DNA from: Faecalicatena contorta
GTDB taxonomy: Bacteria; Bacillota; Clostridia; Lachnospirales; Lachnospiraceae
Direction of reading: 5' to 3'
Assembly (NCBI RefSeq): GCF_021531895.1
Contig: NZ_JAFBIX010000002.1
Span: 61,304 to 125,303 of the forward strand
DNA length: 64,000 nucleotides
A model generated the notes under the pieces. The model saw only the letters and a list, made by a program, of their open reading frames with translations, made no database searches and was not told the DNA's origin. The position numbers and the translations under genes were made by a program. Of the stretch, positions 8,219 to 16,162 are shown piece after piece (the first letter of the stretch is position 1; the number at the start of each line of letters is the position of its first letter).

Positions 8219-8479
8219 CTTGCAAAACGGAGAAAAACAGTAATTATAGCAACACATAATGCTAATATTGCAGTTGGCACACTTCCGTATATTAGTATAC
8301 TAAGAACTCATGAGAATGGAGTATATAAAACGTATATTGGTAATCCTTTTTATGATGAACTTAGAAATATAAATGATGAAACAGACACTAAAAACTGGAC
8401 TCAAGAAAGTATGCATACTCTTGAGGGCGGTAAAAATGCATTTTATGATAGGAAGGATATTTATGAATCAGGAAAGTAA
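8219..8479 (+). pseudogene. C-terminal fragment of an SMC/ABC-like (TrlF-type) ATPase
   Basis: An open frame without a start codon reads KRRKTVIIATHNANIAVGT, the strand and His loop that close an ABC/SMC-type ATPase domain, and ends with TLEGGKNAFYDRKDIYESG. That tail resembles the end of large PHP/AAA (TrlF-like) ATPases found in defence-type loci; this assignment is from memory of the family and moderate. Everything upstream (several hundred residues) is missing. The stop overlaps the next gene, which keeps the operon-like layout of the original locus. Confidence 0.55.
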
Positions 8480-8771
8480 AGTGATTAATGTACATTTGGA
8501 GAAAAGAGAAAATAAAGATTATTTAGTATTTGGCTTTGAAGAAGTTGCAGAAGTATGTCTTAATGATGATGAGAGTCAAAATAATTTGAAAAGTATATTT
8601 GTAAAGTTACTTACGGAGATTACAAAGTATCCAATTGAATTACAGTTTTTGGAAAAACCAGAATATAAAACAGGATTATATATAGATGTGTGTAAAGAAT
8701 ATATAAAAGATTTAAATAAAGAGATTACGAATGTAAGAAAAAATATGCCAGAAAAACTAAAAATACAGTGA
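8463..8771 (+). CDS. Hypothetical protein downstream of the ATPase fragment
   Basis: The ATG at 8463 has GGAAGG 5-10 bases upstream and opens a 102-residue acidic protein (MNQESKVINVHLEKRENKDYLVFGF...). I do not recognise it. It overlaps the end of the ATPase fragment by 17 bases, so it was probably the translationally coupled partner of the intact ATPase gene. With its partner destroyed it may have no function. A weak hairpin (8817-8835) follows. Confidence 0.5.
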   Translation: MNQESKVINVHLEKRENKDYLVFGFEEVAEVCLNDDESQNNLKSIFVKLLTEITKYPIELQFLEKPEYKTGLYIDVCKEYIKDLNKEITNVRKNMPEKLKIQ

Positions 8772-8977
8772 TAACACCATGATAACAAAAATTCCGGAAA
8801 ACCACACGGACACAACGGAAAATCCGGATTTTTCCACACAAATCACATAAAAAATCACTATTCGTATACCGCAATACACCGGTCTGATATCGTGAAGGTG
8901 GTAGAACAGTTGGATCAGGCCGTGTTGCTACAATCATCGAGTAATCATAGCTTGTTATCATAATTGATAAGTAATTT
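8772..8977. other. Intergenic stretch with no gene; possible right edge of the mobile DNA
   Basis: No convincing gene is present. A palindromic hairpin (AAAATCCGGATTTT at 8819-8832) may terminate the preceding gene. Downstream, a frame ending with DIVKVVEQLDQAVLLQSSS before a TAA has no start and may be a relic of a chromosomal or element gene. The right attachment site could lie here, but I could not pair it with a left copy. Confidence 0.35.
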
Positions 8978-9009
8978 AACCCCAGAAGTTTCGACTTCTG
9001 GGGTTTTTT
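8978..9009 (+). terminator. Rho-independent terminator with TTCG loop
   Basis: A perfect 12-bp stem (arms AACCCCAGAAGT and ACTTCTGGGGTT) with a TTCG tetraloop is followed by a T run. It closes whatever transcription comes from the element side. Confidence 0.85.
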
Positions 9010-9027
9010 ATCAAAGGGAGAATAATT

Positions 9028-9726
9028 TTGGATATAAATACTATTTTATTTGATTTGGATGGAACTTTACTTCCGATGGATCAGGAGAAGTTCGTAAATG
9101 GATATTTTAAGATGCTTGCTGCAAAACTTGCTCCTTATGGCTATGAACCACAACAGTTGATCAATGCGATCTTAGCAGGAATAAAAGCTATGATTAAAAA
9201 TGATGGCAGCCAATTGAATGAAGATGCTTTCTGGAAGAGATTTGTTGAAATATATGGGGATAAGGTCCTTGCAGACAAGCCTGTTTTTGAAGACTTCTAT
9301 AAGAATGAATTTCAGGATGCCCGTTCATTTTGCGGATTTAATCCAAAAGCTGCAGAGACCGTCCGTTTGTTGAAAGATAAGGGATACCGAGTGGTACTTG
9401 CTACCAATCCGCTGTTTCCATCCATAGCAACAGAAAGCAGAATTCGATGGGCAGGGCTTGAACCGTCAGAGTTTGATCTATACACTACTTATGAAAATAC
9501 ATCCTATTGCAAACCAAATCTGGATTATTATCGTGATATTTTGAAGCGAATCAATTGTAGACCAGAGGAGTGTCTTATGGTAGGAAATGATGTGGGAGAG
9601 GACATGGTCGTAGAGGCACTGGGAATGCAAGCCTTTTTGCTTACAGATTGCCTGATCAATACACAGAAGAAGGATATTACGGCTTATCCCCACGGAAGTT
9701 TTGAACAATTACTTAGCATGCTTTGA
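9028..9726 (+). CDS. HAD superfamily hydrolase (phosphatase type)
   Basis: The 232-residue protein has the HAD motifs: motif I FDLDGTLLP (catalytic Asp 9 and 11 region), motif II VVLATNP, motif III Lys near YCKPNLDYY and motif IV MVGNDVGEDM. The helical cap between motif I and II places it with subfamily I phosphatases such as phosphoglycolate-phosphatase-like proteins. The substrate is unknown. It starts with TTG at 9028, after AAAGGGAG with 9-base spacing. It stands alone between two terminators. Confidence 0.85.
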   Translation: MDINTILFDLDGTLLPMDQEKFVNGYFKMLAAKLAPYGYEPQQLINAILAGIKAMIKNDGSQLNEDAFWKRFVEIYGDKVLADKPVFEDFYKNEFQDARSFCGFNPKAAETVRLLKDKGYRVVLATNPLFPSIATESRIRWAGLEPSEFDLYTTYENTSYCKPNLDYYRDILKRINCRPEECLMVGNDVGEDMVVEALGMQAFLLTDCLINTQKKDITAYPHGSFEQLLSML

Positions 9727-9741
9727 TTTTTATAGTTAATG

Positions 9742-9775
9742 AAAGCGACTGATGTTTATCGCATCAGCCGCTTTT
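9742..9775. terminator. Bidirectional terminator between convergent genes
   Basis: The stem AAAGCG.CTGATG / CATCAG.CGCTTT with T and A runs on either side separates the HAD gene from the convergent GNAT gene. Confidence 0.75.
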
Positions 9776-9779
9776 GAGT

Positions 9780-10373
9780 TTATAACATCAACCCCATAAC
9801 ATACAGATCGAAATATTCGCCATTGATCAGGGTAGTATTCTTTAAACGTCCCTCAATTTCAAAACCGAATCTTTCGTATAATTTTACAGCCACTTCGTTA
9901 TCACAGCGTGTGTCTAACTGAATTCTGGTGGTAATTCCATTTCCTTTACAGAAATCAATCAACTGACGGATAATTTCGCTTCCGATTCCTTTTGCCTGGT
10001 ATTTCTTCGCAACAACGATGCCAAGTTCTCCTTGATGACGGGCCTTTATCTTATTTCCTGAATGAATGGTTCCAATTTCGGCGATTTCATCCCCATCCAT
10101 TGCAAGAATCATGATGCTGGCTGGCTGTTCTTTTGTAGACAGAATGTCTTCTTTCTGACCAGCCTCATCCATAGGATATTCATCCTTTTCAAAACTCAAG
10201 AATGTCGTTTCTCCACCAACGTAATTGTAGAAATCTACAATCTTTTTTGCATCCTCAAGCTCTGTTCCCGATATACAATGTGTAATGTACTTTCCATATG
10301 TTTTCCCTCCTAATGCATATTGCTTCCTAACAAGATTACAGGATATTTTCTGGAAAGCTGCAATTGAATTCAT
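9780..10373 (-). CDS. GNAT family N-acetyltransferase (start region probably frameshifted)
   Basis: The C-terminal 140 residues hold the GNAT fold: motif A with LGIVVAKKYQAKGIGSEIIRQLIDF (the acetyl-CoA Q/R-x-x-G-x-G/A loop as KYQAKGIG) and a later NEVAVKLYERFGFEIEGR. The reading frame opens at 10373, but there is no ribosome-binding site there. A good GGAGGG (10305-10310) and an ATG at 10297 lie further in, in the wrong frame by one base. One extra A at about 10290 would give MEKYITHCISG..., a typical start, so I think a one-base deletion has damaged the start. The substrate is unknown. It lies alone on this strand. Confidence 0.7.
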   Translation of the reverse strand: MNSIAAFQKISCNLVRKQYALGGKTYGKYITHCISGTELEDAKKIVDFYNYVGGETTFLSFEKDEYPMDEAGQKEDILSTKEQPASIMILAMDGDEIAEIGTIHSGNKIKARHQGELGIVVAKKYQAKGIGSEIIRQLIDFCKGNGITTRIQLDTRCDNEVAVKLYERFGFEIEGRLKNTTLINGEYFDLYVMGLML

Positions 10374-10421
10374 ATAGGATAGAAGATATAATTATGAATA
10401 GAATAAAGAGGTGCAAATTGT

Positions 10422-11360
10422 ATGGATAAATGTAACATTAGGGGAGAAATAAATCCGGAAATTCTAATAATTGGAGCTGCGATTCTGGATATACTTGTAC
10501 GACCGGTTGGTGTGGACGTTTTCCGCGTAGGATCTTATAATGCAGAAGATATTCGAATGTCTGTAGGGGCAGATGCACTAAATGAAGCAACTATCCTGGC
10601 TAAAATGGGAAAACGTGTGGGCCTGGAGACTGTAATTGGAAAAGATAAAGCGGGAAAGTTGATACTAGATCATTGTCGGGAACAGGGAATTCTGTTAAGA
10701 GCTGATAGTGTAAGGGAAGGATTATCGACAGGAATTAATGTGGTTCTGGTGGAAGAGGATGGAAGACGTAGCTTTTTGACGAATCCTCATGGAAGTCTTC
10801 GGAAGCTTCGGTTGGAAGATATTCCTGTGCCGTTTCCAGAAAGTGCGAAGATTGTATGTTTTGCCAGTTTATTTGTTTTCCCAGAAATAAGAACGAGAGA
10901 ATTAGAGATTTTATTTGCACAAGTGAAAAAGCAGAATAAGATTCTATGCGTAGATATGACAAAATGCAAGAATCATGAGACGGCAGAAGAGATGGAACCA
11001 GCGCTTAGATATGTGGATTATCTATTTCCAAACGATGAAGAAGCGCTGCTTCTGACTGGGCAAAAATCAGTAGAAGAATCGGCAGAGGTGCTTTTGAATG
11101 TTGGAGTAAAACAGGTAGTTATTAAATGCGGTGCAAGAGGATGTTATATCAGAACAGCGCAGGAGAAAATGTGGATTCCAGCAGCAGAAGGCGTGAAATG
11201 TGTGGATACCACAGGCGCAGGAGACAGTTTTGCGGCTGGATTTATCTATGCTCTTTCCGAAGGACAGAATCTGGAAGGCTGTGCACGGTATGCTAATATA
11301 TGTGGTGGTAAAGCGGTAGAAGTTATTGGCGCCACTGAATGGATAACTGAACGGATATAA
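10422..11360 (+). CDS. PfkB family carbohydrate kinase
   Basis: The 312-residue protein shows the PfkB (ribokinase-like) fold: N-terminal GAAILDILVRP with the substrate-site region SVGADALNEATILAKMGKRVGLETVIGKD, and the C-terminal anion-hole and catalytic motif DTTGAGDSFAAGF (about residue 265, catalytic Asp in GAGD). It phosphorylates a sugar or nucleoside hydroxyl with ATP; the exact substrate is not predictable. An AraC regulator starts 17 bases after its stop, so they share an operon. ATG at 10422 follows AAAGAGGTG. Confidence 0.85.
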   Translation: MDKCNIRGEINPEILIIGAAILDILVRPVGVDVFRVGSYNAEDIRMSVGADALNEATILAKMGKRVGLETVIGKDKAGKLILDHCREQGILLRADSVREGLSTGINVVLVEEDGRRSFLTNPHGSLRKLRLEDIPVPFPESAKIVCFASLFVFPEIRTRELEILFAQVKKQNKILCVDMTKCKNHETAEEMEPALRYVDYLFPNDEEALLLTGQKSVEESAEVLLNVGVKQVVIKCGARGCYIRTAQEKMWIPAAEGVKCVDTTGAGDSFAAGFIYALSEGQNLEGCARYANICGGKAVEVIGATEWITERI

Positions 11361-11377
11361 GAAAGGAGGCGTGCAAA

Positions 11378-12205
11378 TTGGAATATACACATGAAATTAT
11401 TATGCCTAATGATGATATCCCTTTTAAAATGTTCCTATTCGAAGGAAAAGATGGTAATTACGTGCGCCAGAAACATTGGCATAGATCTGTAGAGATATTC
11501 GCACTGTTTGAAGGAGAACTGGAATTCTACATTAACGAAATTCGTTATCCCCTGCAGCCCGGAGAATTCATGCTGGTCAATTCCAATGAGATTCACTCTA
11601 TCCTGTCACCGAAAAAGAACCAGACAGTCGTTCTTCAGATACCACTTGCTACCTTTGAGAAATATTACACCGATGAACGCTTCATATATTTCTCCCATAG
11701 CTCCAGACTTCAGGATGAAGAAGTCATGCGGTTGATTCGAGAAATGTATCTTGCCTATCAAGAGAAAAAATGCGGGTATGGGCTAAAAGTACAGAGCCAG
11801 TTCTATATGCTGGTCTATCTTCTGGTGACAAAATACCGAAAAACAGAAGTGAATGAAGACTTAATACGTCACAATAAAAACCTTAACAAACTATCCGCAA
11901 TCACAAGTTATATGAAAGAAAACTATAAAAAAGAATTATCACTGGAAAGCCTGGCAAAAACCTTCGGATATTCTCCGACATATCTGTCAAGAATGTTTCA
12001 GAAATACGCCAAGACCAATTATAAGACATGCCTGGACAATATCAGGCTAGAACACGCGACAAAGGATTTGATGAATACAGAGATCACAATCGGAGAGATT
12101 GCATTCAACAACGGATTCGCTAACAGCAAAGCATTCGCAAAAGTATTTCAGGCGAAATACGGCATGCTGCCAAGTGAGTTTAGAAAGTGTAAAATGGGGA
12201 CGTAG
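11378..12205 (+). CDS. AraC family transcriptional regulator
   Basis: The 275-residue protein combines an N-terminal cupin sugar-sensing domain (residues 15-100, with HWHRSVEIFALFEGELEF and LQPGEFMLVNSNEIHS) and a C-terminal double helix-turn-helix (about 175-270, LSLESLAKTFGYSPTYLSRMFQK and IGEIAFNNGFANSKAFAKVFQ). TTG at 11378 follows AAAGGAGG. It probably activates either the upstream kinase or the downstream isomerase operon in response to a sugar. The last codons (K-M-G-T-stop) come from the GGGGACGTAGTA hairpin that follows, so the native C-terminus may once have differed. Confidence 0.88.
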   Translation: MEYTHEIIMPNDDIPFKMFLFEGKDGNYVRQKHWHRSVEIFALFEGELEFYINEIRYPLQPGEFMLVNSNEIHSILSPKKNQTVVLQIPLATFEKYYTDERFIYFSHSSRLQDEEVMRLIREMYLAYQEKKCGYGLKVQSQFYMLVYLLVTKYRKTEVNEDLIRHNKNLNKLSAITSYMKENYKKELSLESLAKTFGYSPTYLSRMFQKYAKTNYKTCLDNIRLEHATKDLMNTEITIGEIAFNNGFANSKAFAKVFQAKYGMLPSEFRKCKMGT

Positions 12206-12245
12206 TACTTTTACAAAGTACTACGTCCCCATTTTACACTTTCTA
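12181..12245. repeat. GGGGACGTAGTA hairpin, copy 1 (also terminator and stop codon of araC-type gene)
   Basis: A perfect inverted repeat with 31-base arms (12181-12211 and 12215-12245) and a 3-base loop. The left arm contains ATGGGGACGTAG, which forms the final M-G-T-stop of the AraC gene. As RNA it would form a very stable hairpin and end transcription. The same core recurs at 16030, 44351 and 61753. Confidence 0.85.
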
Positions 12246-12368
12246 CCTCAAAAAGGACAAGAATTTGCCATAAACAGGCTAATTATTTGGTTGTAAGATC
12301 AAAAAAAAGTTGATAAAATGACATTAAGAAACATGAGGAAAATAAACAAAGAAAAGAGGAGAGATAGT

Positions 12369-12986
12369 ATGGAGATTCGGAAGGTAACAGATGCATCTTT
12401 TGGTGTCTATGGAAAGGTACTGGAGGGGTATGATTTTTCTGGGCTTTTGAAGGAAATGGAACATACTCCATGTCCGATGGACGAAGTAATCTATGTTCCG
12501 TCTGTGGAAGGCCTGGAAGCGCTGGCTGTGGCAAAGGATCTGACTGAGAGCGAATATGGCGGATTGCCAATTCAGATTGGGTACTGCAATGGCAATAATA
12601 AGAAGTTGAATGCAGTTGAATATCATCGTTCTTCAGAAGTAGATATTGCTGTAAACGATTTGATTCTTTTGATCGGAAGACAGCAGGATATTGAAGCTGA
12701 TTTTACATATGACACTGCAAAGATTGAGGCGTTCTATGTGCCGGCAGGTACAGCAGTTGAATTATATGCAACAACTCTTCATTATGCACCATGTTCAGCA
12801 GGAGAAGACGGATTCCGTTGTGTAGTTGTATTGCCAAGGGATACAAATCTTGAATTGAATTTCACGCCTGGCAAAGATGGAGAAGATAAGTTGATCACTG
12901 CAAGAAATAAGTGGCTCATCGCCCATGAAGATGCCAAGATTGAAGGTGCCTTCAACGGATTAAAAGGCGAGAACATCACACTGTAG
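12369..12986 (+). CDS. DUF4867 family protein
   Basis: The 205-residue protein matches DUF4867: an N-terminal VYGKVLEGYDFSGLLKEME, a central cupin-like part (LNAVEYHRSSEVDIAVNDLILLIGRQQDI) and AFYVPAGTAVELYATTLHYAPC with a C-terminal NKWLIAHED. The family resembles ureidoglycolate-lyase-type or sugar-binding cupins and occurs beside sugar isomerases, as here. The gene leads an operon with the FucI-like isomerase (70 bases on) and xylulokinase. A role in processing or binding the same sugar is inference. ATG at 12369 follows AAGAGGAG. Confidence 0.75.
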   Translation: MEIRKVTDASFGVYGKVLEGYDFSGLLKEMEHTPCPMDEVIYVPSVEGLEALAVAKDLTESEYGGLPIQIGYCNGNNKKLNAVEYHRSSEVDIAVNDLILLIGRQQDIEADFTYDTAKIEAFYVPAGTAVELYATTLHYAPCSAGEDGFRCVVVLPRDTNLELNFTPGKDGEDKLITARNKWLIAHEDAKIEGAFNGLKGENITL

Positions 12987-13056
12987 AAGATTATCAGAGA
13001 ATAAAAGCAGAAACAAAAAAATTAAAAAATAAAAAAGGTAAAGGAGCGTAATTATT

Positions 13057-14541
13057 ATGAATAACATGCCAGAATTAAAAATCGGAGTTGTAGCAGTAAG
13101 CCGTGACTGTTTCCCAGAGAGTCTTTCTGTAACAAGAAGACAGAATTTGATGAAAGCTTATACAGAAAAATATGGTTCAGAAGGAATCTATGAGTGCCCA
13201 ATCTGTATCGTAGAGAGTGAAATTCACATGGTACAGGCTTTAGAAGATATCAAAGCAGCAGGATGTAACGCATTAGTTGTATATCTTGGAAACTTCGGAC
13301 CAGAGATCTCTGAGACATTACTTGCAAAACATTTTGACGGACCAAAGATGTTCATTGCAGCAGCAGAGGAATCCGGAAATAACCTGGTTCAGGGACGTGG
13401 AGATGCATACTGCGGAATGCTGAATGCAAGTTATAACTTACAGCTTCGTAATATCAAAGCATACATCCCAGAATATCCAGTAGGAGATGCTGAGGATTGT
13501 GCAGATATGATTCATGAATTTGTACCAATTGCAAAAGCAATCGTAGGTTTAAGCAATCTTAAGATCATCAGCTTTGGACCAAGACCGCTGAACTTCTTAG
13601 CATGTAATGCTCCAATCAAACAGCTTTACAACCTGGGCGTTGAGATTGAAGAGAACTCTGAGCTTGACCTGTTCGAAGCATTTAATAAACATGCCGGAGA
13701 CGAGAGAATCCCTGCAGTTGTAAAAGAGATGGAAGAAGAACTTGGCGCTGGAAATAAGAAACCGGAAATCCTTGCAAAACTTGCTCAGTATGAGCTGACA
13801 TTGAAAGATTGGGTTGAGGATCACAGAGGATATCGTAAATACGTTGCAATTGCTGGAAAATGCTGGCCTGCATTCCAGACACAGTTTGGATTCGTTCCAT
13901 GCTATGTAAACAGCCGTCTGACTGCACAGGGAATTCCAGTATCTTGCGAAGTTGACATTTATGGTGCATTAAGTGAGTTCATCGGAACTGTAGTAAGTAA
14001 TGATACTGTAACACTTCTTGATATCAACAACAGTGTACCAAAGGATATGTACGAAGAAGATATCAAAGGAAAATATGACTACACACTTCAGGATACATTT
14101 ATGGGATTCCACTGTGGAAATACAGCATCCAGCAAATTATCTTTCTGCGAAATGAAGTACCAGATGATCATGGCAAGAGCACTTCCAGAAGAAGTAACAC
14201 AGGGAACTCTGGAAGGAGATATCAAGCCAGGAAATATTACATTCTTCCGTCTGCAGAGCACAGCAGATAATAAACTCCGTGCTTACATTGCTCATGGTGA
14301 AGTGCTTCCAGTTGCAACACGTTCTTTCGGAGCAATTGGTGTATTCGCAATTCCAGAGATGGGAAGATTCTACCGTCACGTACTGATCGAAGGAGGATTC
14401 CCACATCACGGAGCAGTTGCATTTGGACATTTCGGAAAAGCATTATTTGAAGTATTCAAATATATCGGTGTTCCAGTAGAAGAGATTGGATACAATCAGC
14501 CGGCAGGCGTAAGATACCCAACAGAGAATCCTTGGAGATAA
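13057..14541 (+). CDS. L-fucose/L-arabinose isomerase family protein
   Basis: The 494-residue protein belongs to the FucI/AraA-like isomerase group, shown by LKIGVVAVSRDCFPE at the start, the conserved WPAFQTQFGFVPCYVNSRL with the downstream SCEVDIYGALSEF acidic metal-ligand segment, and the C-terminal HGAVAFGHFGKALFEVF. Known members interconvert aldoses and ketoses with Mn2+. It shares an operon with a xylulokinase and no canonical XylA is present, so it may make a ketopentose for that kinase. Its sugar is not certain: fucose, arabinose and pentose substrates all occur in this family. GGTAAAGGAGCG precedes the ATG. Confidence 0.82.
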   Translation: MNNMPELKIGVVAVSRDCFPESLSVTRRQNLMKAYTEKYGSEGIYECPICIVESEIHMVQALEDIKAAGCNALVVYLGNFGPEISETLLAKHFDGPKMFIAAAEESGNNLVQGRGDAYCGMLNASYNLQLRNIKAYIPEYPVGDAEDCADMIHEFVPIAKAIVGLSNLKIISFGPRPLNFLACNAPIKQLYNLGVEIEENSELDLFEAFNKHAGDERIPAVVKEMEEELGAGNKKPEILAKLAQYELTLKDWVEDHRGYRKYVAIAGKCWPAFQTQFGFVPCYVNSRLTAQGIPVSCEVDIYGALSEFIGTVVSNDTVTLLDINNSVPKDMYEEDIKGKYDYTLQDTFMGFHCGNTASSKLSFCEMKYQMIMARALPEEVTQGTLEGDIKPGNITFFRLQSTADNKLRAYIAHGEVLPVATRSFGAIGVFAIPEMGRFYRHVLIEGGFPHHGAVAFGHFGKALFEVFKYIGVPVEEIGYNQPAGVRYPTENPWR

Positions 14542-14568
14542 TCACAGAAGGATATAGGAGGAAATCGT

Positions 14569-16026
14569 ATGTTGTATATCGGAGTAGATCTCGGAACGTC
14601 AGCAGTGAAACTGTTGCTGATGGATGGAGATGGAAATATTAAGAAAATTGTTTCAAAAGAATATCCGTTATTCTTCCCACATCCAGGCTGGTCAGAGCAG
14701 AAACCAGAGGACTGGTTTGCACAGTCTATGGAAGGAATCAAAGAACTGACTGCAGAATGCAATAAAGAAGAAGTTGCAGGAATCAGTTTTGGCGGACAGA
14801 TGCACGGATTGGTAGCATTGGACGAGGATGACAATGTCATCCGTCCGGCTATTCTGTGGAATGACGGAAGAACAGGTGAAGAGACGAATTACCTGAACGA
14901 AGTGATCGGTAAGGATAAGCTGTCTGATTATACCGCCAATATTGCATTTGCAGGATTTACAGCTCCGAAGATCCTCTGGATGAAGAAACACGAACCGGAG
15001 AATTTTGCAAAGATCAGTAAGATCATGCTTCCGAAAGATTATCTTGCATATAAGTTGTCAGGTTCCTTTTGCACGGATGTATCAGATGCATCAGGTATGC
15101 TTCTTATGGATGTGAAGAATCGTTGCTGGTCGAAAGAAATGATTGATATCTGCGGCATCACAGAAGAGCAACTTCCAAAATTATATGAAAGTTATGAAGT
15201 CGTAGGAACCCTGAAACCTGAGATTGCAGCAGAGTTAGGATTTTCCACAGATGTAAAGGTTATTGCCGGAGCAGGAGATAATGCAGCGGCAGCAGTAGGT
15301 ACTGGAACTGTTGGAGATGGAATGTGTAATATTTCTCTTGGAACCTCCGGAACTATCTTTATTTCCAGCAAGAACTTTGGTGTAGATGAGAATAACGCTT
15401 TACATTCATTTGCCCATGCAGATGGTAACTATCACCTTATGGGATGTATGTTAAGTGCTGCATCCTGCAATAAGTGGTGGAATGAAGAGATTCTGAAGAC
15501 AAAGGATTTCGCAGCAGAGCAGGCTGGAATTACAAAATTGGGTGAAAACAATGTATTCTATCTTCCATACCTGATGGGAGAGCGTTCTCCACACAACAAT
15601 CCAGATGCAAGAGCAATGTTTATCGGAATGTCTATGGACACCACCAGAGAAGATATGACCCAGGCAGTGCTGGAAGGTGTTGCTTTCGGTCTTCGTGATT
15701 CTCTGGAAGTTGCAAGAAGCCTTGGCATTAAGATTGAACGTACCAAGATCTGCGGCGGCGGTGCAAAGAGCCCTCTCTGGAAGAAGATGATCGCCAATAT
15801 CATGAATCTGAAGGTGGATGTCATCGAAAGTGAAGAAGGTCCGGCACTCGGAGGTGCTATGCTGGCAGCAGTAGGCTGCGGCGAATATCCAGATGTAGAG
15901 ACTATTGCTAAGAAGATTGTAAAAGTAGTGGATACAGTAGAGCCAGAACCGGAATTAGTTGCAAAATACGAAGAACGTTATCAGAAGTTCAGAAAGATTT
16001 ATCCAACTGTAAAAGAACTGTATTAA
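14569..16026 (+). CDS. xylB: Xylulokinase (FGGY family)
   Basis: The 485-residue protein has the FGGY kinase layout: N-terminal ATP-phosphate loop IGVDLGTSAVKLLLMD, substrate region SFGGQMHGLVALDED (the GQMHG motif is typical of xylulokinase), ILWNDGRT, the central catalytic Asp in AGAGDNAAAAVGTG and the C-terminal GGGAKSPLWKKMIANI. It should phosphorylate D-xylulose to xylulose 5-phosphate for the pentose phosphate pathway. It follows the FucI-like isomerase by 27 bases in one operon and is closed by a GGGGACGTAGTA hairpin. Length is normal for XylB. Confidence 0.87.
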   Translation: MLYIGVDLGTSAVKLLLMDGDGNIKKIVSKEYPLFFPHPGWSEQKPEDWFAQSMEGIKELTAECNKEEVAGISFGGQMHGLVALDEDDNVIRPAILWNDGRTGEETNYLNEVIGKDKLSDYTANIAFAGFTAPKILWMKKHEPENFAKISKIMLPKDYLAYKLSGSFCTDVSDASGMLLMDVKNRCWSKEMIDICGITEEQLPKLYESYEVVGTLKPEIAAELGFSTDVKVIAGAGDNAAAAVGTGTVGDGMCNISLGTSGTIFISSKNFGVDENNALHSFAHADGNYHLMGCMLSAASCNKWWNEEILKTKDFAAEQAGITKLGENNVFYLPYLMGERSPHNNPDARAMFIGMSMDTTREDMTQAVLEGVAFGLRDSLEVARSLGIKIERTKICGGGAKSPLWKKMIANIMNLKVDVIESEEGPALGGAMLAAVGCGEYPDVETIAKKIVKVVDTVEPEPELVAKYEERYQKFRKIYPTVKELY

Positions 16027-16029
16027 GTC

Positions 16030-16072
16030 AAAAGGGGACGTAGTATTTTTCAAAAATACTACGTCCCCTTTT
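16030..16072. repeat. GGGGACGTAGTA hairpin, copy 2 (terminator of the xylB operon)
   Basis: Perfect 21-base arms (16030-16050 and 16052-16072) separated by a single C, followed by T residues. It stands 3 bases after the xylB stop and would work as its terminator. Confidence 0.85.
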
Positions 16073-16162
16073 TGCCTTTTTTGTTTCCTTCAGAGTAACA
16101 TTATGTTAGAATAGTAGAAGTGTAAAATGAACTGAAAAAAGGAAATGTGATGAGGAGGAAAC

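Larger units (their letters stand above)
1..8771. mobile_element. Integrative mobilizable element with decayed cargo (ends not defined)
   Basis: The stretch carries an excisionase, tyrosine integrase, CHC2 primase, VapE-type helicase, DUF5348 protein, oriT-like hairpins, MOBV relaxase and TnpV, all on the plus strand. This gene set is known from clostridial mobilizable transposons that need a helper for transfer. Cargo (MarR, MATE, KTR fragment, ATPase fragment) follows. I could not find the attachment sites. The left end may lie outside the window, and the right end is guessed from the last accessory-looking gene. The integrase sits at the left, with replication genes behind it, so two abutting elements are also possible. 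Confidence 0.7.

Noticed and set aside
16077..16162. PyrR attenuator or purine riboswitch before the uracil permease
   Set aside because: The leader is short and shows no conserved PyrR loop, anti-terminator or riboswitch core.
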